A stretch of DNA of 64,000 nucleotides from Lepidonotus clava (lineage: Eukaryota > Annelida > Polychaeta > Phyllodocida > Polynoidae). The position numbers and the translations under genes were made by a program. This document shows positions 1-12,158 of this stretch, in pieces. The notes under the pieces are model-generated. The model did no database searches. It saw nothing but the letters and a program-made list of their open reading frames with translations, and was not told the DNA's origin. Position 1 is the first letter of the stretch. Each line of letters begins with the position of its first letter. The DNA lies in NCBI GenBank assembly GCA_936440205.1, contig OW387146.1, forward strand, positions 46,986,426-47,050,425. The letters run 5' to 3'.

Positions 1-646
1 CACCACAAATATTGGATATGCACCCCCCGATATATGGGAATGAAAAAATTCCATGAGAAGTGTGCACATGTATAAAAAAAAGTGCAAAACTTAAAAATAG
101 CGCACCTGGCAGTGAGTGTGCAGAATCACGAGTGTGAGAGTGCAGATCTAGACTCACGAGTGTGAGTGTGATCCCCGGGTGAAGGCCTATAGGCCCGGCC
201 TATAGGGTGCAGCAGCTTAATTTCGGACACAGTCCGGTGTTTTATATGCATTGTTAGGATTATGTGATTTAGACGCTTTTGCAAACAAAGCAACATTTTT
301 TTATTAAAAATTCGTCTTTAAGTATGGTATTCATGGGAGGAATAATTATATTACGCCCTAAACCTTATAATGTGACTACTTTCAAATTTAAAATAAAAGG
401 TAGGAAATTACTTCGCAAGGTTACGGTGCCAGGATGTGCGACTTTGAGGTACGTTTTCTGAATTTATTTCACAGGCTGGGGGTGTGGGGATGTGTGCATT
501 TACGGGTGGTTTCTTGAGTCAGGTGTCAGGACGTGCACCTCCAGCTGCCAGGGCTGCGCTGCGCGAGCGACACCTTATGTAACACCTGACACCGGTCGCT
601 CAGGCTGCTCGGCTGACCTAGATGGCCTCTCATTACCCTGCCCCAC
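1..646. other. Intergenic DNA upstream of gene A
   Basis: No gene is seen here. A short palindromic block near 190-217 repeats the word CCTATAGG. Short ORFs in this stretch have no domain and no splice context. Confidence 0.4.
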
Positions 647-665
647 GGGGGGGGGGGGGGGGGGG
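647..665 (+). repeat. G homopolymer run
   Basis: Nineteen consecutive G residues lie 10 bp before the TATA box of gene A. The run could be a G-quadruplex-prone promoter feature or only a slippage tract. Similar G or C runs occur near 3584-3622 and 17579-17597. Confidence 0.9.
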
Positions 666-674
666 CACCAGCTT

Positions 675-680
675 TATAAG
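675..680 (+). promoter_or_regulatory. TATA box of gene A
   Basis: TATAAG lies 112 bp before the chosen ATG at 787. Genes B and C have the same arrangement at 106 bp, which supports this as the core promoter. Confidence 0.6.
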
Positions 681-786
681 GAGGTGCCCACCACGTGCAC
701 ACACACAGTCCCGCGCCAGCCTCACGACCATAAAAGACGTACGCAGAAGTTTGCTGATATTAAACGCAAGCGCCACATTGTGAACA

Positions 787-3083
787 ATGGCGACCGCGCA
801 GAAAACCCGGTAGGTGAATGAGATAACATGCCTATAATTTGATAAGATAACATGCCTATATAGAGAAGTAGTGTTTTTTCAGGCTTTGCGGGAGAATGAC
901 TTGGGGGTTACACTTCCATATATATAGGTACTACCACGAAAAAATTTAAATTGTGGTTAGGACTACAATTTTAATATATCTGCAAACGACTTTGCGTGCT
1001 GATTTCAAATCTTCAAACAAAAAAACTCTATGTCAAATAGAACGGGAGATATTCTATTTTTTAAGCCAGAAAATGGCACACAAATTCTGGCAGTTTCATT
1101 ATAGTGATGGTAGAACCAAATTGTGACCTCTTGACCACATACTACGGGTGGAGGGTGCAAAATTCGCGGTAACACTCGCCGTGCACACCCTCACAACTCC
1201 CGTAGAGCACTCCATGGGCCAAGGGGCGTGAAAGCAGCATGAAAGGTGACGGGAGGGAGCCCAACACCTGCCGTGGGACATACTAAAAAGTGCGGTCTAT
1301 GAGTGTTAGGAAAAGTGCGCACTCTAAATGAAGACCTGCGCAATTGATTACATCCATGAAGTTATTATTTTCTTATGTAAAATTTCCCAAGGAAGACGTA
1401 GGTATAAATTATTTTCACCTAACTTGATGCGCTCTGACACTAAAGGGGCCCTGAAGTATAGCGTTATATTTGATTGTAATTTTAGTGGCTTGTGCTTTTC
1501 TTCCTAGTAAGAATATTATATCAGAATAATGCGCACAATCTTAGCTTTTAAATGATACCAACTGTAAAATATTCGAAGCAGGAGTACAGGAAATATAGGC
1601 TTAATAGTAAAGCCTAGATTAAGCAACTTCTTCAGGGCTAGGTCACAGAATACTGCGCGAAAACGGGTCAGAACCAAATTCGCGGTCGTGGTAGTACCTA
1701 ATATATAGAGTGTTTGTTAACAAATGTATAAGGGTGTGGATAATAGCTGTTACGTTTGGTACATATTTTCCTTTTTTTTTCGTTTTCTCCCCATACACGT
1801 AGATAACCAATTCCAGACACTTAAAGGTTGTTTTTTTTGGCTCATTGAAGCAACCATGTGCGGTCGGAGGAGGAAGAGGAATCCCAGGCATGGACACCGC
1901 GTGAGGAGAAAAATATTGAAGAGGAGGAAACGATCTGGACGGAACCCCAATGGACCGAGAGGGCGCCCCTGTTCACCCCTAAGTAGGTTTAAATTGTTCA
2001 ACACTGTTGATGGACAGGGATGGAAGTGAAGCATGGAAAGAAAATTATTAACTTACTATCTGGTAGGATGACTATCTCCATGCCAAATAATGCACACTGT
2101 CTAAAACCCGACGACGGACTCGCGATCGAACATATAGTTGTGGTCGCTCGAATTCATGTAACATGCTGAAACAACAGGCTCTTTTTTTGACAATTTAAAA
2201 ATTGCAAATTTATCAGACTGGCACAATAACATGAAATAGAGATTGGATGAGAAAAATTGAGATGCCGATGATTTGGTAGTTTCGACCACCTATGTTGAAA
2301 TGATGGACGGTGTGATGATTTTTGAAATTTTTTCCAGGACGCAAGACCAACAACAGCTCCCGGACTGCCCATCAGAGTGGACGTGCGTCTACTGTTCGGA
2401 GGATCCGACCCAGGTTGGTACATTTGTATTTACACGATGAAGCTAAGTGGGAAATAAAACATGTAAGCGTATGAAGGGAAATATGTATAAACAAAACAAA
2501 ATGATGAGTGGGGCGATTTCACGAGTACAATTGTTCTGAAATTTGTCAATATTACGAGGGACACGCTGGTATGTAGTAAGTGCAAAATTGACTTTTGCAC
2601 ATTTAACTATAACCACACAATTTTTTTCAGGAGCAGGAGGAGTACTTAACGGACCAAAGGTGGAAGGCGATGGAAACGTTTGCCGAAGACCAACACGCCA
2701 CACAACCGCAGGCCATATTCTTGGATGGCAACTACAGGTACGCCGGGGTTTTTTTTCATAATAAATAATATTATATAGCGACAATGATTTTCGATGATGC
2801 TACTAGGCAAAAAATAACGAGGGCATAGAATCTTAATGTTGACGTTGGAGTGAACGCCGAATTTCGTACTGTTACTAAAAATTGTGATTGATGATGGTCC
2901 GATTAGTTCGTGCACACAATTTAAAAAAATGTGTATTTAAACATGCCTCCGTAATATTTCAGAATGTACTTGGTCTGCAACTACTGCGGCCGGTGCTACC
3001 ACGCCGACTGTGAGGGGGGCGAGCCTGCCAGCATCATGTGCTCCGAGGTGTTGTGCGAGTGGTGCGCCGAGGATAAAGATTAA
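787..3083 (+). CDS. Gene A: small PHD-like zinc-finger protein, five exons
   Basis: Exons are 787-809, 1851-1982, 2338-2413, 2631-2737 and 2963-3083, joined at GT-AG sites in phases 2, 2, 0, 2, giving 152 residues. The ATG has a strong context (A at -3, G at +4). The N-terminal half is acidic and Glu-rich. The C-terminal half carries a C4HC3 pattern: CVYC near residue 70, then about 50 residues on CNYC, four residues later HADC, and finally CEWC before the stop. That spacing fits a PHD finger with an enlarged first loop; PHD fingers usually read histone tails in the nucleus. Gene B has the same phases, an exon 4 of exactly the same length (107 nt) and a similar protein sequence. Exon 2 is the least certain, since it was chosen by phase. 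I do not recognise a named family. Confidence 0.75.
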
Positions 3084-3098
3084 TAGAATCGATTCAGC

Positions 3099-3104
3099 AA
3101 TAAA
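3099..3104 (+). terminator. Poly(A) signal of gene A
   Basis: AATAAA lies 16 bases after the stop codon of gene A, so the 3' UTR would be very short. Confidence 0.7.
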
Positions 3105-4040
3105 ATAGTACACTAGATTTTAACTACACTTTGTGTCAAATGTCCTTTTATTTTAGTTTTTATATAGTAACACTAGTTAACCTCGGGAGCATGATAGCTA
3201 TAGGTTAGAATTTACCTTAAATCACAGCTTCACGCTAAACTATGTTTTTGTGTGTACCTGGCAGTCTACGGCCGATCGTACAGAGTATATTGAACAGATA
3301 ATGTGAGTCATAATATATGTTTCATCTAAATTTACAAATATACTAGATCAGAGTGAAACACAGTCTTTTAATGTCTAACTAACTTCTAAGTACAGTGAGA
3401 GTAGAACACTGGTAAAGCGCGGCCATCAAATACAACCCACATTCCCCCTATAGGTCTATAGGCATAGAAACTTTGCTAAATCTGAGGGGTTCCAGAGACC
3501 CCTAATTTGGATAATTCCCTTTATTGGTAGTTTAATTGCGTAAAATTTGAGAAATCTGAGGGGGGTCAACCGAACATGGGGACCCCCCCCCCCCACTCCC
3601 GCCGTGAGGGGGGGGGGGGGGGACTGGGTACGCCACTGCTGGCAATTATATTGGTGCCTGAATGGAGGGTGGGTACGTTAACACGCCGAGAAGGTTGGGC
3701 GTGTGAAGAGAACTATGAGCGGACGGGACTATTGTGACACAATATAGTTAACACCCCCTGACTTACACTTATATACACGCCAGAAGGGGAAGGGAAACTT
3801 TGAGGTGGGCGCAAAAATATTACCTAACACGCCCACTGCTATTGGTGGTATAATGATACTTTGCTGTTGGAGAGTTAGTGGTGGAGTAAGACTTACACTC
3901 CTTGACACGTTTTAGAGCAAGTGGATTCAGACACGGCCGAGTCTGTCTAATGTATTTGATCAAAATCTTCCCGTGATTCTCAAAATGAGTGTGAATGTGA
4001 ATTGCATTCCCAAAATGAATGTGAAATGTGATTCACCCCT
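3105..4040. other. Intergenic DNA, no gene seen
   Basis: The stretch holds C and G homopolymer runs near 3584-3622 and a second CCTATAGG-like patch near 3450. Just before the foldback, 3970-4035 repeats short words of the type AATGAGTGTGAATG. No ORF with support was found. Confidence 0.4.
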
Positions 4041-4044
4041 GATA

Positions 4045-5546
4045 GGAAGCCCATGTGGGACCCATGTGGGTTAGATGTGGGCAAGTGGGCAGCGGATATC
4101 CCACTTAGGACCCACTTGGGACCCACATGGGTAAGTCCGCAATATCATTACACATGTTGTCAATAAATGTCATCTGAGTGCCCTATTCAATGCTTATTTG
4201 TCAAAATGTTAGAAAAAAATGCAACCATTATCTGCTTAGTGAACAACTGAAAAAAGCAAGTTAGGCAAGTGGGTCCTACTTGGGTCCCACTTGGCCACAA
4301 TTTAGCCCAATTGGGTCCCAATTGGGTCCCATTGCAATTTGTCCCATGTTAAGATCACAGAGTCTTTAACAGAAATGGAATAGTATTATTATGATTCATA
4401 CTCAAAATAATGAAATTGAATCCTCACTTGAATTATTTAATGAAATGTTAACATTTTATTCTGGGAGCATCTCAATCTGGCCCAACTGGGTCCCACTTGG
4501 GTCCCATGTTTATCGGTCCCATGTGAGTAGCACTCATAATTTCTTATAAATTCAAATAATGCATCCTGATACATGCTCATTCAGATGAGAAAGACGTGTG
4601 GCTCAATTATCACATGAAAATTTAGAAACCTGATCTTCTAGCAAGTACAATCTTGCCCAATTCAGTCCCAATTGGGTCCCACTTCCAAATGTCCCATGTG
4701 AACATCGACCAATGCGTAACAGAAAGTTAATTATATTATACTGATTCTTGCTCATTTGTATTTGTTGAGTTCCTCATTCGAATAATTCAACAGATTATAG
4801 AATATTGATTATGGGAACACCTCAATCCGGCCCAGATGGGTCCCACATGGGTCCCATGTTCATTGGTCCCATATGAATAGCCCTCATAATTTCTTATGAA
4901 TTCAAATAATACATTCTGATTCATGCTCATTCAGATGAGAAATTTGTATGGCTCGATTACTAAATGAAATGCAGAAATTCAATTTTTCAGGAAGTACAGT
5001 CTTACCCAATTCGGTCCTAACTGGGTCCCATCTCCAAATATCCCATGTGAAGATTGCTTAATGCATAACAGAAATTGAATCTTATCATTCGGATTCATGC
5101 TCATTTCCATGAGTTGAGTTCCTCATTTGAATCATTCAGTAGGTTATAGAAAATTTATCCTGGGAGCATCTCAATCTGGCCCAACTGGGTCCCACTTGGG
5201 TCCCATGTTTATCGGTCCCATGTGAGTAGCACTCATAATTTCTTATAAATTCAAATAATGCATCCTGATACATGCTCATTCAGATGAGAAAGACGTGTGG
5301 CTCAATTATCACATGAACTATAGAAACCTGATCTTTTAGCAAGTACAATCTTGCCCAATTGGGTCCCAATTGGGTCCCACTTCCAAATGTCCCATGTAAA
5401 GATTACCCAATGCATAACTGTAATTGAATCTTATTATACTGATTCATGCTTGGGTCCCAAGTTGATCAGTCTTACAAAACTGGAACAATAATAGATGAAT
5501 ATTTATGGACGTCATGCCCATGTGGGACCCATATGGGTCCCACGTC
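4045..5546. repeat. Foldback element built from GGGWCCC words at 11-bp spacing
   Basis: Both ends and the interior are full of GTGGGACCCAT and TTGGGTCCCAA type words. Where they occur in series (for example 4100-4130, 4310-4345, 5190-5215) the spacing is 11 bp. The word is nearly its own reverse complement, so the strands can fold back. No transposase ORF is present, so it looks like a non-autonomous foldback or MITE. The same motif returns at 9.19-9.51 kb. Confidence 0.7.
4290..5450. repeat. Tandem repeat, unit about 350 bp, about 3.3 copies
   Basis: The phrase beginning CTGGGAGCATCTC recurs at 4461, 4811 (diverged) and 5160, giving periods of 350 and 349 bp. The first and third copies resemble each other more than the second, which suggests exchange between copies. 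A partial unit lies at the left edge. Each unit holds two clusters of the 11-bp GGGWCCC motif. Confidence 0.85.
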
Positions 5547-5649
5547 ATGTACAAAACATCCATATATGTTATTGTATTGTATTGTCCATTTATGTTACTG
5601 TATCTGTTACCCAATGTGCACCAGAACACCCAACACATAGAAAAAAATG

Positions 5650-6407
5650 AGGTGTGAAAGGGGCTCCAACTGTTTATATCACTCATTTTCTTTATCATAT
5701 CATAATCGTTGCATTGAATATATTTGTAATATCTTGTTAAACTGCTAAGATTTATGTCTTGTTATAGTTAAGAGTTGAACCCAGATAACTTATCTAACTT
5801 TGGGAAACAGTGGGTGTGACTCGATAGACTACATCATGCATGGCATTAAGCCTATGTTGTGATGAGGTGACTATTGGCTGCGACGACGATGTTGTCCCTC
5901 TTGCTACAACAACGATCACTCTCCAGGCAGGTCTGTACATAACTCATAAGGAATACATTGAGAGTGTTGACTGGTGGCGGGAAACACAACAGTGACGGTC
6001 AAGAGGTCTATAAGTAACTAATAGTGCATTCAAACGGAATGTTGGAGTGTGGTGCAGATTTTATTTCATGAAAAAATAAAACAACTCTAGTCGTTGATGT
6101 CAAAATGCAGGAACCTCTAAAGTATGCATTTTCTGAGTATCAGCCCCAGAAAACATCCCTATTAGCGTGATTGTCAAAATAAATTCAGTGCCACACCCAC
6201 ACAGGAAAACCGTTTTTCTGTGGTCACAACCGCATTTCTTGTTTAAATTTGTGTAGAGTCTACGTTCCTGTATAAATCCAATGCATACTTTAACTCAAGG
6301 GGGGTGGGAGGGGGTCTGATTTTTTTGAAAATTTGCGTATTATATTATTATAAGGCCCCTTATCGTACTTTTAAGCACCCATGGTGTTATGATCAAAGTC
6401 CTTTGAC
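5650..6407. other. Intergenic DNA, no gene seen
   Basis: I see no gene and no repeat that I can name here. Composition is AT-rich, with short ORFs only. Confidence 0.4.
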
Positions 6408-6574
6408 CAGGGGCGTGCAGAAAACTCACAGCAAAATTCGCACAATCCAGTCACAAATTCGCACGTTTTTGTATAGAATATTCACTTTCTAATATAAAGT
6501 TGGGTGAAAAATTTGCACATTCTGTAATAAGATGCGCACATTTGTGCAAATTTGCAAGCATTTGCACACCCCTG
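6408..6574. mobile_element. MITE with CAGGGG terminal inverted repeats, hAT-like
   Basis: The element begins CAGGGGCGTGCA and ends TTTGCACACCCCTG, so about 14 bp pair with one mismatch. The inner arms both carry words like AAATTTGCAC and AAATTCGCAC. Flanks TTTGAC and TTGGAC may be a decayed target duplication. CAGGG ends are common in hAT-type MITEs, but no transposase is linked here. Confidence 0.6.
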
Positions 6575-7500
6575 TTGGACTCTTTGTCAAATAAGGCAGC
6601 AATCACAAAGTCGGACCTATAGTGGAGCCATCTATCGGAAGCTACCACTACTCAGTCTGTGTTCAGCCAATCAGATGCCAGCATTACAACAACAATCTTC
6701 GCGCAATTTTGAAACTGAAACGAAATTCTCTATCCCATCTCGACAGTTATTATTTGAGATTTCTGCATTACTATCATAGGTAAGTCTCATCCTTTTAACA
6801 TCATCCGATTATTATAATATTGGTACACCATTAGAAAAATGGAAATATGTTGTAAGAGCCACAATTTAGGGAATCACTAAGAGGGTTTGCCGAGACTGTA
6901 ACTGCCGTCTCTGGGCCATTTGTCACGGGAAAAAAACGTTGGTTAACTTTCACTGCCCTTGGTCCACCTTGGAAACCAGTCAAATGATAAATTAGATAAT
7001 CCTGTGTGATGAACCCATGGCAATACAAAATCGGCAGCATCAAAATCAGTACGTGGAACACAGCCTTTAGGGTCCGGTGCGGAGCTTGAGAATTTTGACG
7101 GGGGAGTGGGGTATTCATGTCCGGTAGGTAGGTCGCAGCGCACGGTCTCTGGGCGGGGCACAATAGGGGCCTGGCTGGGCCCGAAATCTCGTAACTTGGC
7201 TACCCCACCTGTAGATTTACCTGCCCCAGGCAGGCGGACAATGCCTTAATGTTGATCCCTGTAATATAGAGTGTTAACACACAAATATTTTTAATTATTG
7301 TTTTCATATTCATGACCCTAACCTGAAATCCCGGTACCCCTAGTACCCTGTAGGCCTATACACATCAGCATTCTAAAAATTGTAAAAAATTGTAAAGAGG
7401 GGTGGTTCTTTTTCATATAATCATAAAACATATATGTTATTTCACTTTAGAAATATGGCAGTTTCCAATGGACATACCTTTATGGGTCTAGACCCTATAA
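6575..7500. other. Intergenic DNA, no gene seen
   Basis: A 75-codon ORF at 6552-6779 overlaps the MITE end and has no recognisable domain. Nothing else can be supported. Confidence 0.4.
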
Positions 7501-7504
7501 AATC

Positions 7505-7755
7505 GACACTGCGACAGGGGCATTTCTTAAATTTGACAGGGGACATAACCATTTCTTGAATTCGACAGGGGACATGACAATTTAGTGACAAATGACATGA
7601 CCCTTTTCTTAAATTTGACATGGGACATCATCTTTAAGAAGTGACATGTGACATGGTTATTTCTTAAATTCGACATTGGACAAGGCTGTAATCTTAAATA
7701 TAATGACAGAGGACAGGACCATTTTTTAAAATTCGACAGGGGACACAGGACGCCC
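7505..7755. repeat. Irregular tandem repeat of a TTAAATTYGACAGGGGACA word
   Basis: The word TTAAATTYGACAGGGGACA, or close variants, occurs near 7530, 7558, 7610, 7664 and 7730, with spacing of about 28 to 66 bp. The ORF across it on the minus strand is a product of the repeat. Confidence 0.75.
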
Positions 7756-8635
7756 CATCTATACCCCCACCTTTGAAAATTCTGCACGACGTTCTGCACG
7801 ACGTTTTTAAAGCTTCAAGAGTAATAATATGTATATATATACATTTGTATATAATTATATTTGTCCATCTAGATTTAATGGTACTGTTTTCAGTGGCGCC
7901 CCTCCCTTTTTTCAGAATATTTTGTGTGTTTCTAATGTAAAACTCGGCAAAAAGGTTATTAAAGATATACCCCACTGATGGGAGTGTGAACGGCGTGGCT
8001 CCCTTTACTTATAATCATTTTATTTGTTATTTATGATATTATTTAACAGAAAACATCATTAGGAAGCCAATATATAACTTTATCTTTTGATATAATTTAT
8101 GTAAAAATGCCTTGAAAGGTGACTTGAAAATCTGAAAATCATGATATTCAAATTTATTTTTAGAACATGAATATCTCACTTAATTCTTTATATAAAGCTG
8201 TGAAATTTCTGGTATATCTTTTTGAGATATATGAGGAGGGAACCGTGTCTCAGAATTTTGATAAAGGGCCCAGTTATATTTTTATGAAATGTAGATAAAG
8301 GTATAACAACAATTTTTTTAAAAATTACCCGTTTTTTGCTGTTTTTTATCATAAAATAAAACCTAGGCCCTAAATCAAGAATCTGTGACACCCTGCATAT
8401 GAATCTTATAAAGGTGTGTGTAAAATCTTATTCATGTCAGACAAATATTAAGCAAGATATCACTGTTCAAAATATAAAAGCGAAAAGATCTATTTTTATT
8501 TGATTACATCTCTAATTCAAAATACATTATAACCCTGTCTATATCAAAAGAACGAGAAAAATTAGAGCTTTCAAATGATGTGTAATAGATTATGATCAGA
8601 GCATTAGTAAGGGAGTTATTGATGCTTTCCTCAAT
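7756..8635. other. AT-rich intergenic DNA, no gene seen
   Basis: Only short AT-rich ORFs without domains are present on either strand. Confidence 0.4.
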
Positions 8636-8722
8636 GGGCCGCCCATCACTGGGGTCCATCCTTAACAAAACAATTTTCCAATAACACGCCCCCCTTTTCA
8701 AAATGCTGGATCCTCCCGTGTT
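8636..8722 (-). mobile_element. MITE end, GGATCC/GGGGCGTG family
   Basis: Read on the minus strand, this carries GGATCCAGCATTTTGAAAA followed by GGGGGGCGTG and TTATTGGAAAATTG. The same order is found at 11985-12062 (+) and, more diverged, at 41785-41870 (+). It is probably one end of a small DNA transposon family; the other end was not found. Confidence 0.5.
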
Positions 8723-9185
8723 TTTTTTTTTATTTCATGTCAACTCATTACATTCTTTACTTACTTTGAAAACTAATTCAAGCTCATAAAATGACATGGC
8801 TGAATCAATTTCTTTTTTCAGATATGGAGAAGAAAGAGAATTAGAGAAAGAACAGAAGAACAGCCAGCAATCATTTTAGATAGATGTCGAATTCAACCAG
8901 CAATATGGAAATTGTACAAACTGAAAGAAGCAATGGAATATGTGCTCAAAAATAAGGAAGAAAAGCAATATGTTGTATATGCTCTAAAAATAAAGAAATT
9001 TATGTGGTTTGTTAAAACATTTTGTTTAAAAAGAAAACCAACAACAAAGAAATTCATGTAGTTTGTTTTATCATTTGATTAAAGAGAAAACCATCAATTA
9101 AGCCTTAATATAGTGTTTCCAATAAGCCTTAATAAAGTGGTTCCAACATTAAAATCATATAGGGACACTATGGCCTACTGAAGTA
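8723..9185. other. AT-rich intergenic DNA, no gene seen
   Basis: Short local repeats such as AATAAGCCTTAATA near 9110-9140 are seen, but no gene. Confidence 0.4.
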
Positions 9186-9515
9186 GGACGGAAGTGGGTT
9201 GGCCCATTTGTAAAAAGAAGTGGGACCCACTTGGGAAAGAAGTGGGACCCACTTGGGAAAGAAGTGGGACCCACTTGGGAAAGATGTGGGACTCAATTGG
9301 AAAGAGATGTGGGTCCCAATTGGGTCTGATGTGGGCAAAACTATGTACATATGGCCATGTGGGACCCATATGGGACCCACTTGGAAAGTAAATGGGCAAG
9401 CCCATGGTGGCCCCACATGGGCCCGCCGGACAAAATGTAGTGGGTCCCACTTGGGCTACCCATGTGGGACCCAATTCGCAGCCCACTTGGGACCCATGTG
9501 GGTCCCAAGTAGCAT
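9186..9515. repeat. Second GGGWCCC foldback, 22-bp (2 x 11) tandem core
   Basis: Three copies of a 22-bp unit, GTGGGACCCACTTGGGAAAGA plus one base, start at 9223. Further GGGACCC and GGGTCCC words follow up to 9510. The 22-bp unit is two 11-bp steps, as in the 4.0-5.5 kb element. The ends pair as inverted copies. ORFs rich in Gly, Trp and Pro across it are caused by the repeat. Confidence 0.8.
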
Positions 9516-10816
9516 TCCTGTAGGGGACATTACTCAAAACTATGTCTATTACATATAACCGACATAGACTCTTGGGTTTGATACCGAAAAAAAAGAGCAC
9601 TGGCATAATGTTATGGTAAACTTTAATTTACGAAATAAGAAGCCTAAATGCTGCTGCAATTTTGTTTGCATTTCGAAACAAAGTCTGTTACATATAAATA
9701 TAGATGAATAAACTTGTCAGGAAAAAAATCTCCTTCCTTCGTATTTTATTGGATCGGTTTTTGTTCTGTTTAAATTTTTGTTTTTTTAATAAAGATTTAT
9801 TTATACTGGTTAATAATTAATCGGTACAGGTCCAGGTTTTGATTAATAATTTGGATAGAATTCTCATCATTGAAAATTAGACCGCAATGAATTGAAGTAC
9901 TTAAAACTAAGTAGGAAACTTCTAATCTTCAACTTTAATATTTACATTCACATACATGTAGTTAATCCAAATAAACATTTGATTACATTTTCACTTGACA
10001 GTAGAATGTCAGAACAGTTGCTACTAGTTAGTGAAAAAGTAAGGTCGATCAGGCACAGAATATTATGTATTCTTGGTTTGTGAGAGTCGCGCCACTAGCC
10101 GGCAGGTTATAGGTTAAAACTGCCCACTGTGATTCCGATGAGATAAGTAAAATTGTGCATGCATGAACTGTGGGCGGGGCTTAGCATTTCAAATCCTGTT
10201 AGACATTTTTGAACGACATCTACAATTTCAGTAACACTGTGCTTTGGTTCATGTAACCCGCGCAGATAGTATCACATCTTCATGTTTCTTAAATTGTATT
10301 ACTAATTCCATTTCCAGTAGTGTCAGCCCTCCACCCCCACCAGACTGCTGGGGCTTTCCGGAGGCACACATTTCCAGCTCACTCATCTTCTAGTGCCCAG
10401 CCATGCCACTACACACAGCTTCATTCCTGACTGGACAGTCCCTGGGGCGTGGACCTGAAGATGCGGCTGACCTGTGGCTGACTTAACCAGTCCGATGGTC
10501 TGACGGGTTTAAATACTACCTTCGTGCAATAAATGCGTTGACAGCAATTAAAGTGTGGCTGACACGGAGAAGTGCAGCTGCACATCCAGAGACTAGCTAT
10601 AGTGTCCATGTCTGGACTCAAACCGTACCCCCTCTACACGAGCAAACAAGCTTAAGGGCCACGTACACCCACAAAGCCTTCTGCAACCTGCAATTGTCTA
10701 TATTGAATCTTCTAATGATAATGTTGGTATATGAAGATATATTGGCTTGAACACTAGGACGGAACTTGGATAACGCACAACTTATAAGACACTAGTACTT
10801 TTAACTCACTGATATA
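9516..10816. other. Intergenic DNA, no gene seen
   Basis: The left part is AT-rich. The right part, 10320-10700, is more GC-rich and carries a GCAATAAATG poly(A)-like word near 10528, but no splice-consistent ORF was found. Confidence 0.35.
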
Positions 10817-11535
10817 CTGGAGTCGGTATTATCTATTTCTTGCCTGATTTGTATCAACTTGATTTTGTACTTGATAATACTGGAATGTTCTATGAGTTTA
10901 ACCCGTTTAAGCCTAATGGACCACATGGAGTCCTAGCAGATATTCTGCCTGACGGGTTTATAAATGTATATAACATTTTAACAGTCTATCGTGGATTTAG
11001 TGTGCTCTAGGGTTAGCAGCTCGTCTGCAACTGACAGCCGTGTTTGTTTGTTTTTGTTTTTTTTGATGCGCGGCAATCCGCGTACTGGTTGATATATATA
11101 TATACATATATAATGTAGATTGAAACACACTTTCTAATCTGTTAAAATAAAAAACCAATGTCCACCCAACTGGAGTTTGAGTTTGATACAGTTCAACGCT
11201 TATTATATATAATGTATGTATATTTGTTTTTGTACTCGATAATACACGTACGGGAATGTTCTATGAGTTGTAAACCGTTTAAGCCTAATGGACCACATGG
11301 AGCTCGAGTCCTAGCAGATATTCTGCCTGACGGGTTTATTAATGTATGTAACATTTTAACGGTCTATGGTGGATTTATTGTACTCTAGGGTTAGCAGCTG
11401 GTCTACAACTGACGGCATTGTTTTTTTGTTTTTTTTTCTTGATGTGCGACAAACCTCTTACGGGTTGAAATATATATAGTTGGTGCTAGAATTGTCCCTG
11501 TGATTGCCCTACAATAAATTATTTTTAATCTGTAG
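10817..11535 (+). repeat. Tandem duplication of about 350 bp, possible duplicated terminal exon
   Basis: The segments at about 10817-11148 and 11170-11535 are diverged direct copies, best preserved from ATGTTCTATGAGTT to the run of T residues. Both keep a peptide ending NGPHG, then VLADILPDGFINV, NILTVY and a stop, although the frame upstream differs. Both copies end near an AATAAA-like word. They could be duplicated 3' terminal exons of an unknown gene or non-coding DNA. The peptide is not recognised. Confidence 0.6.
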
Positions 11536-12150
11536 AAATTGCGTTCTGTTTACATAGCAGTATTGTTGGGTTTTTTCGGCCTGTGGGTCTGGAATAAAGT
11601 CATTTGCGATTCTCCTTATTGAATTAACATCGCCGTTACCCTGGGTTATGAGGCTGTTATATATGGGTTGGTTGGTTGGTTATTGGTTGCTTTACACCCT
11701 AATTAACTGCCAGGGTCATATCAAGGGTGGTGATGGTGATAGAATCTATGAGAAGGTAGAGACCATACCCCTACACTTTTACCGAGGCAGGTGTTCTTTA
11801 ATGTGCAGGGTCCCACAGGCAGGGCCCTACACACAACAGCTACGGGTGGCAAACTAGAAGCGACAAGTTGGGGTTCAGTGGGGTACATTTTCCCATATGC
11901 TTGTAGGAGGATAGGGACGCTATTAGCAGACGATGGTGCAAAACAACTGGCCATATATACAGGACGATGCCACCTCTACAACCAGGGGCGGATCCAGGAT
12001 TTTGAAAAAAAGTGGGCGTGCTATTGGAAAATTTCACCTGGACCCCCGTGGGGCAGGAGGGAATACACTAATGGCTCAAAATATTCGGTTAACGTAATAA
12101 GTCATTAAAGTCTAGGTTTTATGTAGGTTACGAGGATCATTTTAATGTTA
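11536..12150. other. Intergenic DNA with a MITE end
   Basis: The stretch holds the GGGGCGGATCCAGGATTTTG element at 11985-12062, related to those at 8.64-8.72 kb and 41.8 kb. No gene could be supported between it and the duplication. Confidence 0.45.
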
Positions 12151-12158
12151 ACTTACTC

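Noticed and set aside
1724-2029. Arg-rich 101-codon frame over exon 2 of gene A
   Set aside because: It does not fit the splice phases of gene A. The acidic frame does fit, on both sides.
9175-9606. Overlapping ORFs rich in Gly, Trp, Pro and Thr on both strands
   Set aside because: They follow the 22-bp GGGWCCC repeat, which reads open in several frames on both strands.
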